Source: Desulfobacteraceae bacterium
GTDB taxonomy: Bacteria > Desulfobacterota > Desulfobacteria > Desulfobacterales > Desulfosarcinaceae
Reading direction: 5' to 3'
DNA: 52,391 nt
NCBI GenBank assembly: GCA_003599575.1
Contig: QZKV01000025.1
Location: forward strand, 1-52,391
Numbering within the stretch: the first letter of the stretch is position 1; each line of letters opens with the position of its first letter. A program made the translations under genes and the position numbers. This document shows, one piece after another, positions 37,876-47,773 of this stretch. The notes under the pieces were generated by a model that worked only from the letters and a program-made list of their open reading frames with translations, made no database searches and was not told where the DNA came from.

Positions 37876-38430
37876 TTACGGGGCCAACTTCTGCGATGGG
37901 TGGGGCGATCTGCAGAAAATAGGGTCTTGTTTCCTTTTAAATCGGGTCCGCATAGGATCGGTGAAGTGCGCTGGGGCAGTCCAAATATTGGATCGGAGGT
38001 TTCGTGTCTGCGGCTCAACGGGACTCTCTTTTTCGGCCTGCCCGGAAGGCGGCGGTTCTTTTTCCAACACTTTTTCTTTGCCTTTGCCTTTCTTGCGGGG
38101 CGGGCCCTGAAGGCGGATGATCAGCCGTTCGCTCACGGGCTGGCGGTAGAGGGGCTTCTGGTAAAGACACTTGGCCGGGCAGGCATCCACGCAGACGCCG
38201 CAGTAGATGCAGGCGAACGGGTCGTAAATCCACAGCGAAGCTTGTTTATCGACCTCGATGCACTGCGAAGGGCACTTGCCGGCGCAGACGCCGCACAGGA
38301 CACAGCGCTCGATCTCATTGAAGAGCTCACCGCGCACATTTTCAAACGGCGCCTGCACCTGGGCCGGATAGCGCCGGGTCGCTTTGGGCGTCAGCAGGTT
38401 GCGCAGAATATTGGGAGTCATAGTGAACAT
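37876..38430 (-). CDS. echF: Ech hydrogenase ferredoxin subunit EchF, with long C-terminal extension
   Basis: A 184-residue iron-sulfur protein. Two [4Fe-4S] motifs are seen: CVLCGVCAGKCP and CIYCGVCVDACP, the 8Fe-8S arrangement that passes electrons to the EchC small subunit. ATG 38430 follows AGGAGG. The N-terminal 120 residues match EchF/NuoI. The last 65 or so (lysine/glutamate/proline-rich, then FKRKQDPIFCRSPHPSQ) have no counterpart I know and lengthen the protein. This could be genuine, or an out-of-frame read-through following a lost stop. The gene is last in the ech cluster and ends 121 nt before the PKS gene start. Confidence 0.85.
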   Translation of the reverse strand: MFTMTPNILRNLLTPKATRRYPAQVQAPFENVRGELFNEIERCVLCGVCAGKCPSQCIEVDKQASLWIYDPFACIYCGVCVDACPAKCLYQKPLYRQPVSERLIIRLQGPPRKKGKGKEKVLEKEPPPSGQAEKESPVEPQTRNLRSNIWTAPAHFTDPMRTRFKRKQDPIFCRSPHPSQKLAP

Positions 38431-38443
38431 GGGGTGGCCTCCT

Positions 38444-39524
38444 CTACCGTTCGGTGCAACTGATGCAGGGGTCGATGGACAGGGTGACCACCGGGACGTC
38501 GGACAAAAAATGCCCGGGCAGCATGACCAGAAGCGCTGGAATGTTGGCAAACGTGGGCGTGCGGATGCGCAGGCGGTCAAGGCACTTTTCGCCTGTGCCT
38601 TTAAAATAGTACAAAGCTCCCCGCGGGGTTGTTCTACGCGGCAAACAGTTTCCCCCTGCGGGTTGCCCTTGGCCTTGATCTTGGCTTTGATTTCGCCGTC
38701 CGGCATGCGTGCTATGACCTGCCGGATCAAGGCGATGCTTGCAAGGGTTTCACGCAAACGCACTTTGCTGCGGGCATAGCAATCTCCATCGGCTTCCATC
38801 ACCGGCTCGAAATCCAGATCGGCATAAGCGCCGTATCGGGTTTGGCGGATGTCGGTGGCCACGCCGCTGCCGCGCGCCGTCGGCCCGACGGCACCCAGCT
38901 CATAGGCCTGCTGGCGGGTGAGGATACCTTTGCCCACAGTGCGCTTTTTAACCGTGTAATCCTCCAGGATGGTGGCCTTGAGCTGCTGAATCGCCTGCTC
39001 CACCTCGTTCAGCTGGGCAAGCACCCAGTGGCCCTGTTCGGATTCCAGATCGCGGCGCACCCCGCCGATCACGTTCACCGACACGATCACACGATTGCCG
39101 GTCGTAGCCTCACAAACTCCAGGATGCGTTCGCGGACACGCCAGAACTGCATAAAGAGGCTCTCAAAACCGAAACTGTCGGCAAACAGCCCGAGCCAAAG
39201 CAGATGGCTCTGCAACCGGTTCAGCTCCGCCCACATGGCACGCAGGAACTGTGCGCGCTTGGGAATTTCAACCCCCAACAATTCTTCGATCCCCATACAG
39301 TAGCAGTGCGAGTGAATGATCGAGCAAATACCGCACACCCTTTCGACCACCTGGATCATCTGATGGAAATCGCGGGTATCGGCCAGGCGTTCAAGCCCGC
39401 GGTGAACATAGCCCAGGTTGGGGATGGCTTCGATGATGCGTTCATCCTCGACCGTCAGCTTCAAATGGATGGGCTCGGGCAGTACTGGATGCTGCGGCCC
39501 GAAGGGGATTACGGTGTTGCGCAT
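38444..39524 (-). pseudogene. echE: Ech hydrogenase large subunit EchE, interrupted by two single-base deletions
   Basis: The catalytic [NiFe] subunit read in pieces. The first frame (from ATG 39524) carries RVCGICSIIHSHCYCMG, the N-terminal Ni ligands; the last frame ends with SIDPCISC, the C-terminal DPCxxC ligands. The frame breaks at about 39110-39112 (a G appears missing in TTTGTGAGG, which should read TTTGTGGAGG) and again at 38613-38615 (AAA on the + strand, AAAA expected). After adding two bases, 1083 nt give a continuous 360-residue protein, normal for EchE. The restored sequence through the breaks (EFVEATTGNR; GELLYYFK) fits the family. Its start overlaps the echD stop as TGATG. It may be a true pseudogene, or two sequence errors. 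Confidence 0.85.
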
Positions 39525-39934
39525 CAAGGGTTCTCCATGCCCGCAGCCGTTTCGGTCGGCGGGTTTGCTTGATCGCTGTTTCGCAGGCTGAACCTGCAAT
39601 AAGGCGTCTTGACGGCCTCTTGCTCCAAATAGAGTGTGCCCCGGTAGTCAACGACCAACCCGTCGAAGCGCAGGCCGAAGAAATCCTGGATCTCGTTTTC
39701 CACCAGCAAAGCGGCAAAAAAAACCGGTGAAATGCTTGGCACGCTCAGCCCCTTCAGCGCCGTCAAGCGCAGGTGTTTGAGGACGAGGTCCTTATCAAAA
39801 TGGTAAAGCAGATCTACGCTGGTCTCATCGATTTCGGTGCAGGACAGCGTGACCAGCCGAAAGCCCTGCACCTTGAGCTTTGCAACCTCGCCCACCAGGG
39901 CCTCGGCGCCGATAGTAATGATCTCTTCACGCAT
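39524..39934 (-). CDS. echD: Ech hydrogenase subunit EchD (NuoC-like)
   Basis: A 136-residue soluble subunit related to NuoC and HycE-N. Landmarks are EEIITIGAEALVGEVAKLK, FRLVTLSCTEID...VDLLYHFDKD, PSISPVFFAALLVENEIQDFFGLRFDGL; the VEnEIqDFFGLrf segment is typical of this group. It has no cofactor and links the hydrogenase large subunit to the complex. Its stop overlaps the echE ATG by one base and echC ends about 10 nt upstream, so translation should be coupled. Confidence 0.9.
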   Translation of the reverse strand: MREEIITIGAEALVGEVAKLKVQGFRLVTLSCTEIDETSVDLLYHFDKDLVLKHLRLTALKGLSVPSISPVFFAALLVENEIQDFFGLRFDGLVVDYRGTLYLEQEAVKTPYCRFSLRNSDQANPPTETAAGMENP

Positions 39935-39943
39935 GTTGCCTTC

Positions 39944-40378
39944 CTATGAGCCCGTCCATTTCTGCAAGCCCATGACCACGCCGTCGATGATCGCTTCCGG
40001 CCTGGGCGGACAGCCCGGCACGTATACATCCACCGGGATGATTTTATCGATGCCGCCGACCACGTTGTAAGCTTCCCGGAATACACCTCCCGACAGCCCG
40101 CAGGCGCCCACGGCCACGACGATTTTGGGGCCAGGCATCTGCGCGTACAGGTTGACCAGGACTTTCTTGTTGCGGTGGTTGACGGTTCCGCTGGTCAATA
40201 GCAGGTCGGCATGAAACGGCGTGCCGACATGAATGATGCCGAAGCGTTCCACGTCATAAACGGGCGTCAGGCAGGCCAGGATCTCGATGTCGCACCCATT
40301 GCAGCTGCCGCAGTCGAAATGCAGCAGCCAGGGCGACTTGGAACGCAGCCGGTTGATAAACCGCTTCACTGCTTGCAT
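39944..40378 (-). CDS. echC: Ech hydrogenase small subunit EchC (NuoB-like)
   Basis: A 144-residue iron-sulfur subunit. The proximal [4Fe-4S] ligands are in FDCGSCNGCDIEI (Cys26, Cys29), AVGACGLSGGVF and VPGCPPRPE, the usual NuoB/HycG pattern. It sits between the hydrogenase large subunit and EchF and delivers electrons to the Ni-Fe site. Length and motifs are intact. echB ends 4 nt upstream. Confidence 0.93.
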   Translation of the reverse strand: MQAVKRFINRLRSKSPWLLHFDCGSCNGCDIEILACLTPVYDVERFGIIHVGTPFHADLLLTSGTVNHRNKKVLVNLYAQMPGPKIVVAVGACGLSGGVFREAYNVVGGIDKIIPVDVYVPGCPPRPEAIIDGVVMGLQKWTGS

Positions 40379-40382
40379 ACGA

Positions 40383-41231
40383 TCATCCTTGCTGCAGCCA
40401 GATGAGATTTACGATCGAAAGCGTCAGCCCCACGCCCCAAACGTAGCTCAGCATCCAGCGCCAATTCATGCGCGAGGTGATGTTGTCCACCAGCACTTCG
40501 AGGAAATAGGTCGCTACCAGCAACAGCGCCATGCCGATCCAATGGGTGGCCCAGAAAAGGGTGCAAAAGCCGAGCAGCAGCACCACCTCGACCCAATGCC
40601 CGACTTCCGTCAAGGCCAGAAAGAGCCCCGAGTAGTCCGTAAGCAAACCCTTGACCAGCTCCTGGTGGGCGTGGTGGCTGGTGGACAGGTCGAAGGGCGA
40701 TTTGCGCAGCTTGATGGTCAACGCATAACCGAGCACGATGAAGAGAAACGGGATCTTCAGCAACAGGGGGTGCTTCCAGGCATAAATGTCGGCCAGTTTG
40801 AAGCTTCCGGTTTCCAGATAGATCCCCACCACCACCAGCACCAGCAGCGGCTCGTAGGACAGGATCTGCAGCAGTTCGCGGTGGGCGCCGATCTGGCTGT
40901 ACGGCGAAGTGGACGACAGCGCGCCGATCACGAGGAAAATCGCACCCACAGCCTGCACAAAGAAAATCAGCAGCAGGTCGGATTGCAGGAAGAACAGCAC
41001 CAGGGCAATCGAGGCGGCGGCAATGTAACAGTAGGCGCAGAAAGCCTGCCACACGTTGACCACCAGGGGTTCCTTGAAGAGCAGCTTGACCACGTCGTAG
41101 AACGGCTGCAGCACGGGCGGTCCAATACGCGACTGCATGCGCGCGGTGAGAATGCGGTCGAGGCCGCTCACCAGCCCGCCAATAAGGGGGCCGGCCGCAA
41201 GGCCGGAGGCGATCAGGATGGCGGTCCGCAT
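40383..41231 (-). CDS. echB: Ech hydrogenase membrane subunit EchB (NuoH-like)
   Basis: A 282-residue membrane protein with about eight helices, matching NuoH/HycD/EchB. Key segments are LTARMQSRIGPPVLQPFYDVVKLLFKE near residue 30, SSTSPYSQIGAHRELLQILSYEPLL, and RKSPFDLSTSHHAHQELVKGLLTDYSG, which contains the acidic loop facing the hydrogenase module. It anchors the hydrogenase and takes part in ion translocation. ATG at 41231 overlaps the echA stop as TGATG. Confidence 0.92.
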   Translation of the reverse strand: MRTAILIASGLAAGPLIGGLVSGLDRILTARMQSRIGPPVLQPFYDVVKLLFKEPLVVNVWQAFCAYCYIAAASIALVLFFLQSDLLLIFFVQAVGAIFLVIGALSSTSPYSQIGAHRELLQILSYEPLLVLVVVGIYLETGSFKLADIYAWKHPLLLKIPFLFIVLGYALTIKLRKSPFDLSTSHHAHQELVKGLLTDYSGLFLALTEVGHWVEVVLLLGFCTLFWATHWIGMALLLVATYFLEVLVDNITSRMNWRWMLSYVWGVGLTLSIVNLIWLQQG

Positions 41232-43155
41232 CACAAGGCACCTCCTAGGATCAGGGTCAGCAAAATACCACCGCCCAGATTGACCCAGTTGGTCAAGCGG
41301 TCTTCTCCGAAGATGGTGTCCAGGTAATAGTTTTTGGCCTCCGCCTTGACCGGCTGATTCATGGGCCCGCGGAACATGGAGGGCTCGCCGGTCTGTATGC
41401 CGCTCAGGTAGGGGGAGACGATCCTGGCCTGAAAGGCCCGCTTGAGGGCGATGACGGCCACAATCAAGCCCAGCAGGGCCACCGCCGAAAGCGGCAAAAC
41501 GGCGAACGATCCGTAGGCGTTTTCGAGACCCCCGCCCTTGAAGACGTAGCTGGCCCAGTACGGCAGCGTCAGCATCGGGGTGATCCAGCGCAGATAGATC
41601 CAGGGGGCCAGCACGCTCATCGCGCCGGCGCCGATGCAAAGAGAGCCCAGCGCCATCCAGGTCAGGACCGGCTGGCGTTCGGGCCTGAAGCGGCCGGCAA
41701 AGGGATCGCTCATGAGCGTGCCCGCCCAGCGCGCCCAGTAAATGACCGTCAGCGCGCTTCCCAGAGCCACCATGACGATGACAAACAGGTTCTGCGCGGC
41801 CGCCTGCATGGCCATCCACTTGCTCAACAGCAATCCGAAGGGCGGCATGATCATCATGATGACGCCCGCCACCGTGATCAGGGCCGTAACCGGCATTACG
41901 GCATAAAGCCCGCGCATGTCCTCGATATCGCGGCTCTCGATGTGCTGCTCGATGGCCCCCACGCTGAGAAAGAGCATGGCCTTGACCACCGCGTGGAAGG
42001 CGAGCAGCAGCATCCCTGCGATCATCGATTCGGCCGTGTTAAAGCCGGTGCAGGCGAAGATCAGTCCCAGGTTGCTGATGGTGGAATAGGCCAGCACCTT
42101 CTTGCCGTTGCTCTGCCCAACCGCCAGTGCGGCCGCCGCAAGAAAGCCGAATGCGCCGAAACGGCGACGCTGTCGCTCAGCAAGGTGCCTCGAAAGCCGG
42201 GCGCCAGGCGCAACGCCAAGTAGACGCCGACTTTGACCATGGTGCTGGAGTGCAGCAGGGCCGAGACCGGCGTGGGGGCTACCATGGCCCCCAACAGCCA
42301 ACTCTGGAATGGAAACTGCGCCGATTTTACGAATGCGGCCAGGCAAAGCAGCGCCAGGGCCAGCAAATAGATTTCCCAGCCCGCCTGCCTGGGGGCGGTC
42401 AGGATGTGCTGCAGATCGAGGGTGCCGGTGGACTGGAAGGCTGCGATCATGCCCAAGACGAAAGCCGTCCCGCCGACGCTGTTCATCCACAAGGCCCGCA
42501 GTGCGTTGCCGGTCGCAACTGGGGTGCGGTCATAGCCGATCAGCAAAAAGGAGCACAGGGTGGTAACTTCAAAAAAGAAGTAGATGACGGTTAGATCGTT
42601 GAAAAGCACCAGGCCGTTCATGCCCCCCAGGAACAGCAGCATGACCAAAAAGAAGCGCGGCTGGCGCGTTTTCATCAGCTTCAGATGGTGCTCGTGATTT
42701 TCCATGTAGGGAATGGCTTGATAACAGATGATGGAACCCACGATGGAAATGATCAGCACCATGACGAGGGATAGATGATCGCATAACACCCGTTGGGCGG
42801 GCGGCGGCCCTTCGAACATGAAAAATTCCAGGTAACCCATCAGCAGGACCTGGAGAATCGCGAGTGCGGCGATCACCAGGTGGCGGTGCTTGATACCATA
42901 ATAGAGGATGACCAGCAGCAAGCAGGCGTCGGCCGCCTGGATGAGTATGTGCAAATTCAAACCCAGGATGGTATCGCCGTCCAGGCGAAATGGAACCAGG
43001 GGCATCAGCCCCACGGCACTGGTGATGAGAACGGCGCCGGTGGCTAAAACGATCGTTGACCGGATGGCCCGGCTTTCACCCAGGAAGGCGCTAAGGAGGG
43101 CGCCGCACAAAGGTGCTAAGATCAGAATGGCGGTAAGGCCCGCTCGGATCTCCAT
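41231..43155 (-). pseudogene. echA: Ech hydrogenase membrane subunit EchA (NuoL-like), interrupted by one single-base deletion
   Basis: A NuoL/HycC-type antiporter-like subunit in two frames. The first frame (ATG 43155) carries FFEVTTLCSFLLIGYDR and AFVKSAQFPFQSWLLGAMVAPTPVSALLHSSTMVKVGVYL, with the Lys/Glu/His ion-path residues. The second carries KKVLAYSTISNLGLIFACTGFN and continues to the C-terminus. They join at 42159-42161, where + strand AAA replaces an expected AAAA (restored SDSVAVFGAFGFLA). Adding one base gives 641 residues, the usual EchA length. It could be genuine decay or a sequence error. The first gene of the ech cluster. Confidence 0.88.
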
Positions 43156-43696
43156 GGTGACCGTCCTTTGCAGATCGGGTCACATCAGAGGCCGCCCGGC
43201 ATCCGATCCGGATTCATGCAATGGCGGCTTTCCCACAAGCCGGTTGGGCGCTCGGCTTGAAGCATCAATTTCGCTACTTGTTGAGCAAAAGATATGCCAC
43301 CGCCCATGCTCTCCAAAAAGCCGGAATGCAGCGCGTGCAAAACCGCAGGAGTCCCTGAAAAGCCCCCGTCCGGTCTGTCAGTATTTTTTCCACGCTGAAA
43401 AATCGGGAGCGATCAGATCGTGTTTAAGAAGCCTCCCCGGAGGCTTGACCCGACGCGCGCTGCTCGGCCAGGGCTTAATGTGGGCCTTGCGGTGAGAGAC
43501 GAGCGCGTTGGAAGATTGGTCGGCGCGAAATGGCCCCGGGGTTTTCAACTCATCAGAAGCGTCTTAGATTCGATTCGCGCGCCGGAGTTTCCCCGCAATG
43601 TTTCAGCAGGGGAAACAGTACTGAAAAAGAATCATTGTTATCCGGCCCAACCGCATAGCCCGGTGTGGCCCCGGACTTGTGATTGAAAGGAACGGT
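43156..43696. other. 541-nt divergent intergenic region between echA and the ABC exporter
   Basis: I find no gene. The region contains two palindromes: AAGCCTC/GAGGCTT with a CCCG loop at 43429-43446, and a 14-nt-spaced dyad at 43587-43616, given separately. Short open frames at 42908-43495 and 43420-43686 have no recognisable content. It should contain the promoters of both divergent operons; I did not find clear hexamers. Confidence 0.5.
43587..43616. repeat. Inverted repeat upstream of the ABC exporter
   Basis: GTTTCCCC (43587-43594) and GGGGAAAC (43609-43616) form a perfect 8-bp dyad with a 14-nt spacer, about 80 nt before ATG 43697. It could be an operator or a leader hairpin. Confidence 0.4.
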
Positions 43697-44605
43697 ATGC
43701 ACATCATCGAGACCCGCAATATTGTCAAGCGTTTCGGTGAGCTCACCGCCGTGGACGGCGTGAGCTTTAAAGTGGAACGCGGCGAGTTTTTCGGCCTGCT
43801 GGGCCCCAATGGTGCGGGCAAGACCTCGATCATCCGCATGATTTACGGCTTTTCGCCTGTAACCAGCGGGGCAATGGAGGTGTTCGGCCTGGACATCGGG
43901 ACCGCATGGCGCGAGATACGCTCACGGGTGGGCGTCTGCCAGCAGGAGAACACCCTCGACCCCGACCTGACGGTTGAGCAGAATCTTCTGCTTTATGCCC
44001 GCTACTTCAACCTGAATGGTGACGGCGTGCGCCAGCGCGCCGAGCAACAGCTCGCCTTTTTCGCCTTGCTGAATAAACGCCAAGCCAAGGTCATGGAGCT
44101 CTCCGGCGGGCTGGCCAGGCGGCTGCAACTGGCCCGGGCGCTGATGGCCGATCCCGAACTGCTCATCCTGGACGAGCCCACCACGGGGCTCGATCCGCAA
44201 TCCCGGCACCAGGTCTGGGAGCGGCTTTTTGCGCTTAAAAAGCGCGGTCTGACCATGTTGCTGACGACCCACTACATGGCCGAGGCCGAGAGCCTTTGCG
44301 ACCGGCTGGTCATCATGGACCACGGCCGGATCATCGCCGAGGGCCGCCCGCGCGATCTGATCGCCGAGCACGCGGCCGAAAGCGTCATCGAAATCGAAGG
44401 TCCGAGCGAGGCGCTGAAACGCTATATCCGGGAACGCGACGTCAAACACGATGACCTGGGCGAGCGGGTCATCATCTACGCCGCGGCGCGGGGAGAGCTG
44501 GAGAACGAGGTCCGCAAGAGGTTCTGCCGGGACACCTGCCTTTTTCGCCCGGGTAACCTCGAGGACGTGTTCCTGCGCCTGACCGGCAGGGAGCTTCGCG
44601 AATGA
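43697..44605 (+). CDS. ABC transporter ATP-binding protein (NodI/CcmA-like)
   Basis: A 302-residue ATPase with Walker A GPNGAGKTS, the Q-loop in GVCQQENTLDPDLTVEQNL, signature LSGGLARRLQ, Walker B ELLILDEP and the H-loop TTHYMAEAE. About 80 C-terminal residues (EAESLCDRL...GRELRE) form an extra domain as in NodI-type exporters. The substrate is unknown. It starts at ATG 43697 after GAAAGGAAC and overlaps the permease start by 4 nt (ATGA), so the two genes make one exporter. Confidence 0.9.
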   Translation: MHIIETRNIVKRFGELTAVDGVSFKVERGEFFGLLGPNGAGKTSIIRMIYGFSPVTSGAMEVFGLDIGTAWREIRSRVGVCQQENTLDPDLTVEQNLLLYARYFNLNGDGVRQRAEQQLAFFALLNKRQAKVMELSGGLARRLQLARALMADPELLILDEPTTGLDPQSRHQVWERLFALKKRGLTMLLTTHYMAEAESLCDRLVIMDHGRIIAEGRPRDLIAEHAAESVIEIEGPSEALKRYIRERDVKHDDLGERVIIYAAARGELENEVRKRFCRDTCLFRPGNLEDVFLRLTGRELRE

Positions 44606-45393
44606 GAAACGTCGACCTAACCGCCGTATCCCTTCGCTTCCGCCACGTCTGGTTCAGGAACCTGACCACCTACCGCCGCATCTGGAGGGTCAATTTTCTG
44701 GTGCCGCTGCTGGAGCCCGGGTTTTATATTATGGCCTTCGGCCTGGGTTTTTCAGGGCTGATCGGCGCCGTGGAGTACGCCGGAATGAGCCTGACCTACA
44801 CCCGCTTCATGGCCCCGGCCCTGGTGGCCACGGCCTGCATGTGGAACGCCTTCTTCGAAACCACTTACGCTTCATTTGTGCGCATGTATTACCAAAAGAC
44901 CTTTGACGGTATCCTGGCCACGCCGGTCAGCATCGAGGAGATCATCGTGGCAGAGATCGTCTGGGCCGCTTCCAAGGCCGCCGCCGCGGTGGCGGTCATG
45001 CTCGCGGTGCTCATTCCCCTCGGGTATGCCAATTTCCCGGATGCGCTCATGTGCATTCCACTCGCTTTTCTGGGCGGGCTGGCATTCGCCTCGATCGGCA
45101 TGTTCTTTACCGGTATCATCCCGACGGTGGACATGTTCAATCTGCCCATATTTCTTTTCATCACGCCGATGTTCCTGTTCTCCGGCACTTTCTTTCCCGT
45201 CTCGGGCATCCCCCAGTGGGCCGCAATTTTCACCCTCATCTTCCCGCTCTACCACCTGGTGGAGCTGACCCGCTTTTTCTGCATCGGCGCCATGGAATCC
45301 AACCCGGTTTTCAACCTGGCCTACCTGCTGCTCTTCACAGCGATCTTCGGTTACCTGGCACTCCTGGCGATGAAGCGGCGGCTGATCAAATAA
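44602..45393 (+). CDS. ABC-2 type permease (NodJ-like)
   Basis: A 263-residue permease with six helices. It shows the ABC-2 pattern: FLVPLLEPGFYIMAFGLGFSGL, YTRFMAPALVATACMWNAFFET, YQKTFDGILATPVSIEEIIVAEIVW, and FPLYHLVELTRFF near the end. The YxKTFDGILATP coupling segment is typical of the NodJ group. Together with the preceding ATPase it probably forms a lipid-linked or small-molecule exporter; the substrate is unknown. A GGCCC-GAAA-GGGCC hairpin follows its stop directly. Confidence 0.9.
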   Translation: MRNVDLTAVSLRFRHVWFRNLTTYRRIWRVNFLVPLLEPGFYIMAFGLGFSGLIGAVEYAGMSLTYTRFMAPALVATACMWNAFFETTYASFVRMYYQKTFDGILATPVSIEEIIVAEIVWAASKAAAAVAVMLAVLIPLGYANFPDALMCIPLAFLGGLAFASIGMFFTGIIPTVDMFNLPIFLFITPMFLFSGTFFPVSGIPQWAAIFTLIFPLYHLVELTRFFCIGAMESNPVFNLAYLLLFTAIFGYLALLAMKRRLIK

Positions 45394-45395
45394 AA

Positions 45396-45409
45396 GGCCC
45401 GAAAGGGCC
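45396..45409 (+). terminator. Short GNRA-capped hairpin after the ABC exporter
   Basis: GGCCC (45396-45400), GAAA loop, GGGCC (45405-45409), starting 2 nt after the permease stop. The stable tetraloop suggests an mRNA end or weak terminator, although no T-run follows. Confidence 0.3.
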
Positions 45410-45464
45410 GGCGGAATGCAAATTTGAAAAAGAAAAAAATCTTCGTCACTGCAAGGCGACCAGC

Positions 45465-45492
45465 TAAAGCAAGTTTCAGATAGAGCCGATAC
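45465..45492 (+). promoter_or_regulatory. Candidate sigma-28 (FliA) promoter of the chemoreceptor gene
   Basis: TAAA (45465-45468), a 16-nt gap, then GCCGATAC (45485-45492), against the consensus TAAA-N15-GCCGATAA. The -10 element matches seven of eight bases; the gap is one base longer than optimal. It lies about 135 nt before ATG 45627. Sigma-28 commonly drives chemotaxis genes. Confidence 0.4.
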
Positions 45493-45626
45493 TCAGATAA
45501 AGCCGAAAAATTGATCAACTCGGGGATCCAGGTCTGGTTATGAACGGTGCAATTTTCGTATGGGCATGAGGTCGGCCAAGTATCGATCCTGGCGGCCGAT
45601 CATTCGACTGCAAGGCAACGGGTGCG

Positions 45627-47741
45627 ATGAATCACTTAAGATTGAAAAGCAAGCTGATCCTGGGGTCGTTGACGATGCTGATCCTGGTGACACTGATTTC
45701 CGCCACAGTGGTTACGATTGTCATCAACAGCCAGTACCGGGATGCCTCCAGCCGCAACATCACTAAATCCATCAACATCGTGCGCCAGGATCTGGTTGCG
45801 CAGCTGTCCGCGGTATTGGATACGACGCGGCAGATCGCCACCATCAACACGATGGGCGCCAAGGTTAAATTCTTAACCCGATACAAAAAGCAGGCGCTCA
45901 ATGAAACAACGGAAAATGTATACAAGGAAATCACGAACGATATTTTGCACATCGGCAGCGCCAGCAATCTGTGGCAAACGGCTGTTTACGACATGGAAGG
46001 GGATGTTTTTGCATTTGCTGTTCAGAAGGATGACCGTTCTTTTTTAATCGCTTACGCCCAAAACTATTCCGCGGGCATTTTCAAACAGGCCGACGCGAAT
46101 GGCGCGGAAGGGTCAGCAAAAGCGCAATGGTCGGAAACCGGTCATTTTGAAGCGCTGCCGGTCGCCCTAAAGTACAAAGAAATTCTTCCTACCGAAGAAA
46201 GCGCTCGTGTATACACGCTGGGCGGTCATATCTGTTTGGTCTCCCTCGTACCCATCGTCGGCGATCAGATCAGCAAAGAAACCGGCGAAATCGAAAAGAT
46301 GCAGTTCGGTTTCGCCATGACCGTGCGTAAACTGGATGATGCTTTTATCGGTCGAATGGCTTCTTTGACCGGTATGCATATCAACATTTTCAACCTGAAA
46401 GGTTTCGGCAACGGGTCGTTGCCTGCTTATCAGCAACTGCAGGGCGGCGCAGTCAGACCGGTCGATGGAGATTGGCAACTGGAAACCCAGGAAATTCACT
46501 TAAGCGAGATCGACCTGCCCGCGGATGCCTATTTTCAAGGTGTTCTGCCGCTTTATGCGCATGGCAAGCCGATTGGCGCGATAGCGGTTCTGGAGTCCAA
46601 GGGCATCATGCGCTCCAACACCTGGCAGATGATTAAACTGCTCTTGGTGGTCTCCATCGGATGCATTGTGTTTATTTTGCCGGTGACCGCCCTCTTGTCC
46701 AATTCGCTGGCCAAACCCATTCTGCAAATGGTAGCCCGCCTGAAAGACATTGCAGAAGGCGAAGGCGACCTCACTGCCAGGCTGGATGTTAAAAACACAG
46801 ACGAGCTCGGTGAACTGGCGCTCTGGTTCAATACGTTTATCGAAAAGCTGCAGGCCATGATGCAGGGCATCGCGGGCAATGCGGAGATCCTCAACGGCGC
46901 GTCTTCCGACTTTTCGAAGCTTTCCAGTCAGATGTCCGGTGGCGCAGGCCAAATTTCGACCAAGATCGGTGCCATAACCCAGTCGGCCGAGGAGATGAGC
47001 GCCAGCCTTGCTTCAGTGGCCGGGGCCATGGAAGAGACGGCCACCAACGTGAATGTCATGGCCGCCGCAATGGAGGAGATGACCGGCACCATTGCCGAGA
47101 TCGCCGAGAACTCTGAAACGTCGCGCCAGATCACCGAAGATGCGGTGGATAAAGTCAAGCGCAGTTCCGCCAGGGTGGGCCAGCTGGGATCGGCCGCGCA
47201 GGATATCAGCAAGGTGACCGAGACCATCACCAATGTTTCCGAACAGACGAACTTGCTGGCTCTCAATGCCACCATCGAGGCTGCCCGGGCCGGAGAGGCG
47301 GGCAAGGGGTTTGCCGTGGTGGCCGGCGAGATCAAGGAATTGGCCAAGCAGACCGCCGGCGCCACCATGGATATTAAGAAAAAGATCGAAGATATCCAAA
47401 ACGTCAGCAAAGACGCCGTCGAGGACATTGGACAAATTCTGAAGGTCATCTATGCTGTCAATGAAATAGTTTCCACTACTGCCGCAGCCGTTGAGCAACA
47501 GTCGACAACGGCTAAAGAAATCGCTCGCAATGTATCCCAGGCAGCCGGCGGTATCCAGCAGGTCAATGAGAACCTGGCCAACAGCAATACGGTGGCCCAA
47601 GAGATCTCCAGGGATATTGCGACGATCAACAAAGCCACAGAAAACATGTCCGAGCAGAGTTCCGGAATCAGCTCGCGTGCCGATCGCATAAGCCAACTGG
47701 CTGATGAACTCAAGTCCATGGTGGGTCGCTTCAGGATCTGA
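45627..47741 (+). CDS. Methyl-accepting chemotaxis protein
   Basis: A 704-residue chemoreceptor. Helix 1 is residues 9-31 and helix 2 about 337-357, bounding a roughly 300-residue periplasmic domain that resembles a double-Cache or related sensor fold ([55 protein letters not shown]). A HAMP domain follows ([19 protein letters not shown]). The signalling hairpin near residue 540 has the conserved [36 protein letters not shown]. There is no C-terminal CheR/CheB pentapeptide. The ligand is unknown. Confidence 0.93.
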   Translation: MNHLRLKSKLILGSLTMLILVTLISATVVTIVINSQYRDASSRNITKSINIVRQDLVAQLSAVLDTTRQIATINTMGAKVKFLTRYKKQALNETTENVYKEITNDILHIGSASNLWQTAVYDMEGDVFAFAVQKDDRSFLIAYAQNYSAGIFKQADANGAEGSAKAQWSETGHFEALPVALKYKEILPTEESARVYTLGGHICLVSLVPIVGDQISKETGEIEKMQFGFAMTVRKLDDAFIGRMASLTGMHINIFNLKGFGNGSLPAYQQLQGGAVRPVDGDWQLETQEIHLSEIDLPADAYFQGVLPLYAHGKPIGAIAVLESKGIMRSNTWQMIKLLLVVSIGCIVFILPVTALLSNSLAKPILQMVARLKDIAEGEGDLTARLDVKNTDELGELALWFNTFIEKLQAMMQGIAGNAEILNGASSDFSKLSSQMSGGAGQISTKIGAITQSAEEMSASLASVAGAMEETATNVNVMAAAMEEMTGTIAEIAENSETSRQITEDAVDKVKRSSARVGQLGSAAQDISKVTETITNVSEQTNLLALNATIEAARAGEAGKGFAVVAGEIKELAKQTAGATMDIKKKIEDIQNVSKDAVEDIGQILKVIYAVNEIVSTTAAAVEQQSTTAKEIARNVSQAAGGIQQVNENLANSNTVAQEISRDIATINKATENMSEQSSGISSRADRISQLADELKSMVGRFRI

Positions 47742-47773
47742 TTGGCGGCCCATCCATAAAGGCATCTTCATCT

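Noticed and set aside
37755..38018. N-terminal extension of the PKS (frame open from 38018)
   Set aside because: It would run antisense across the EchF tail, is not family-like, and MPSILGVGTSVP at 37754 is the natural start.
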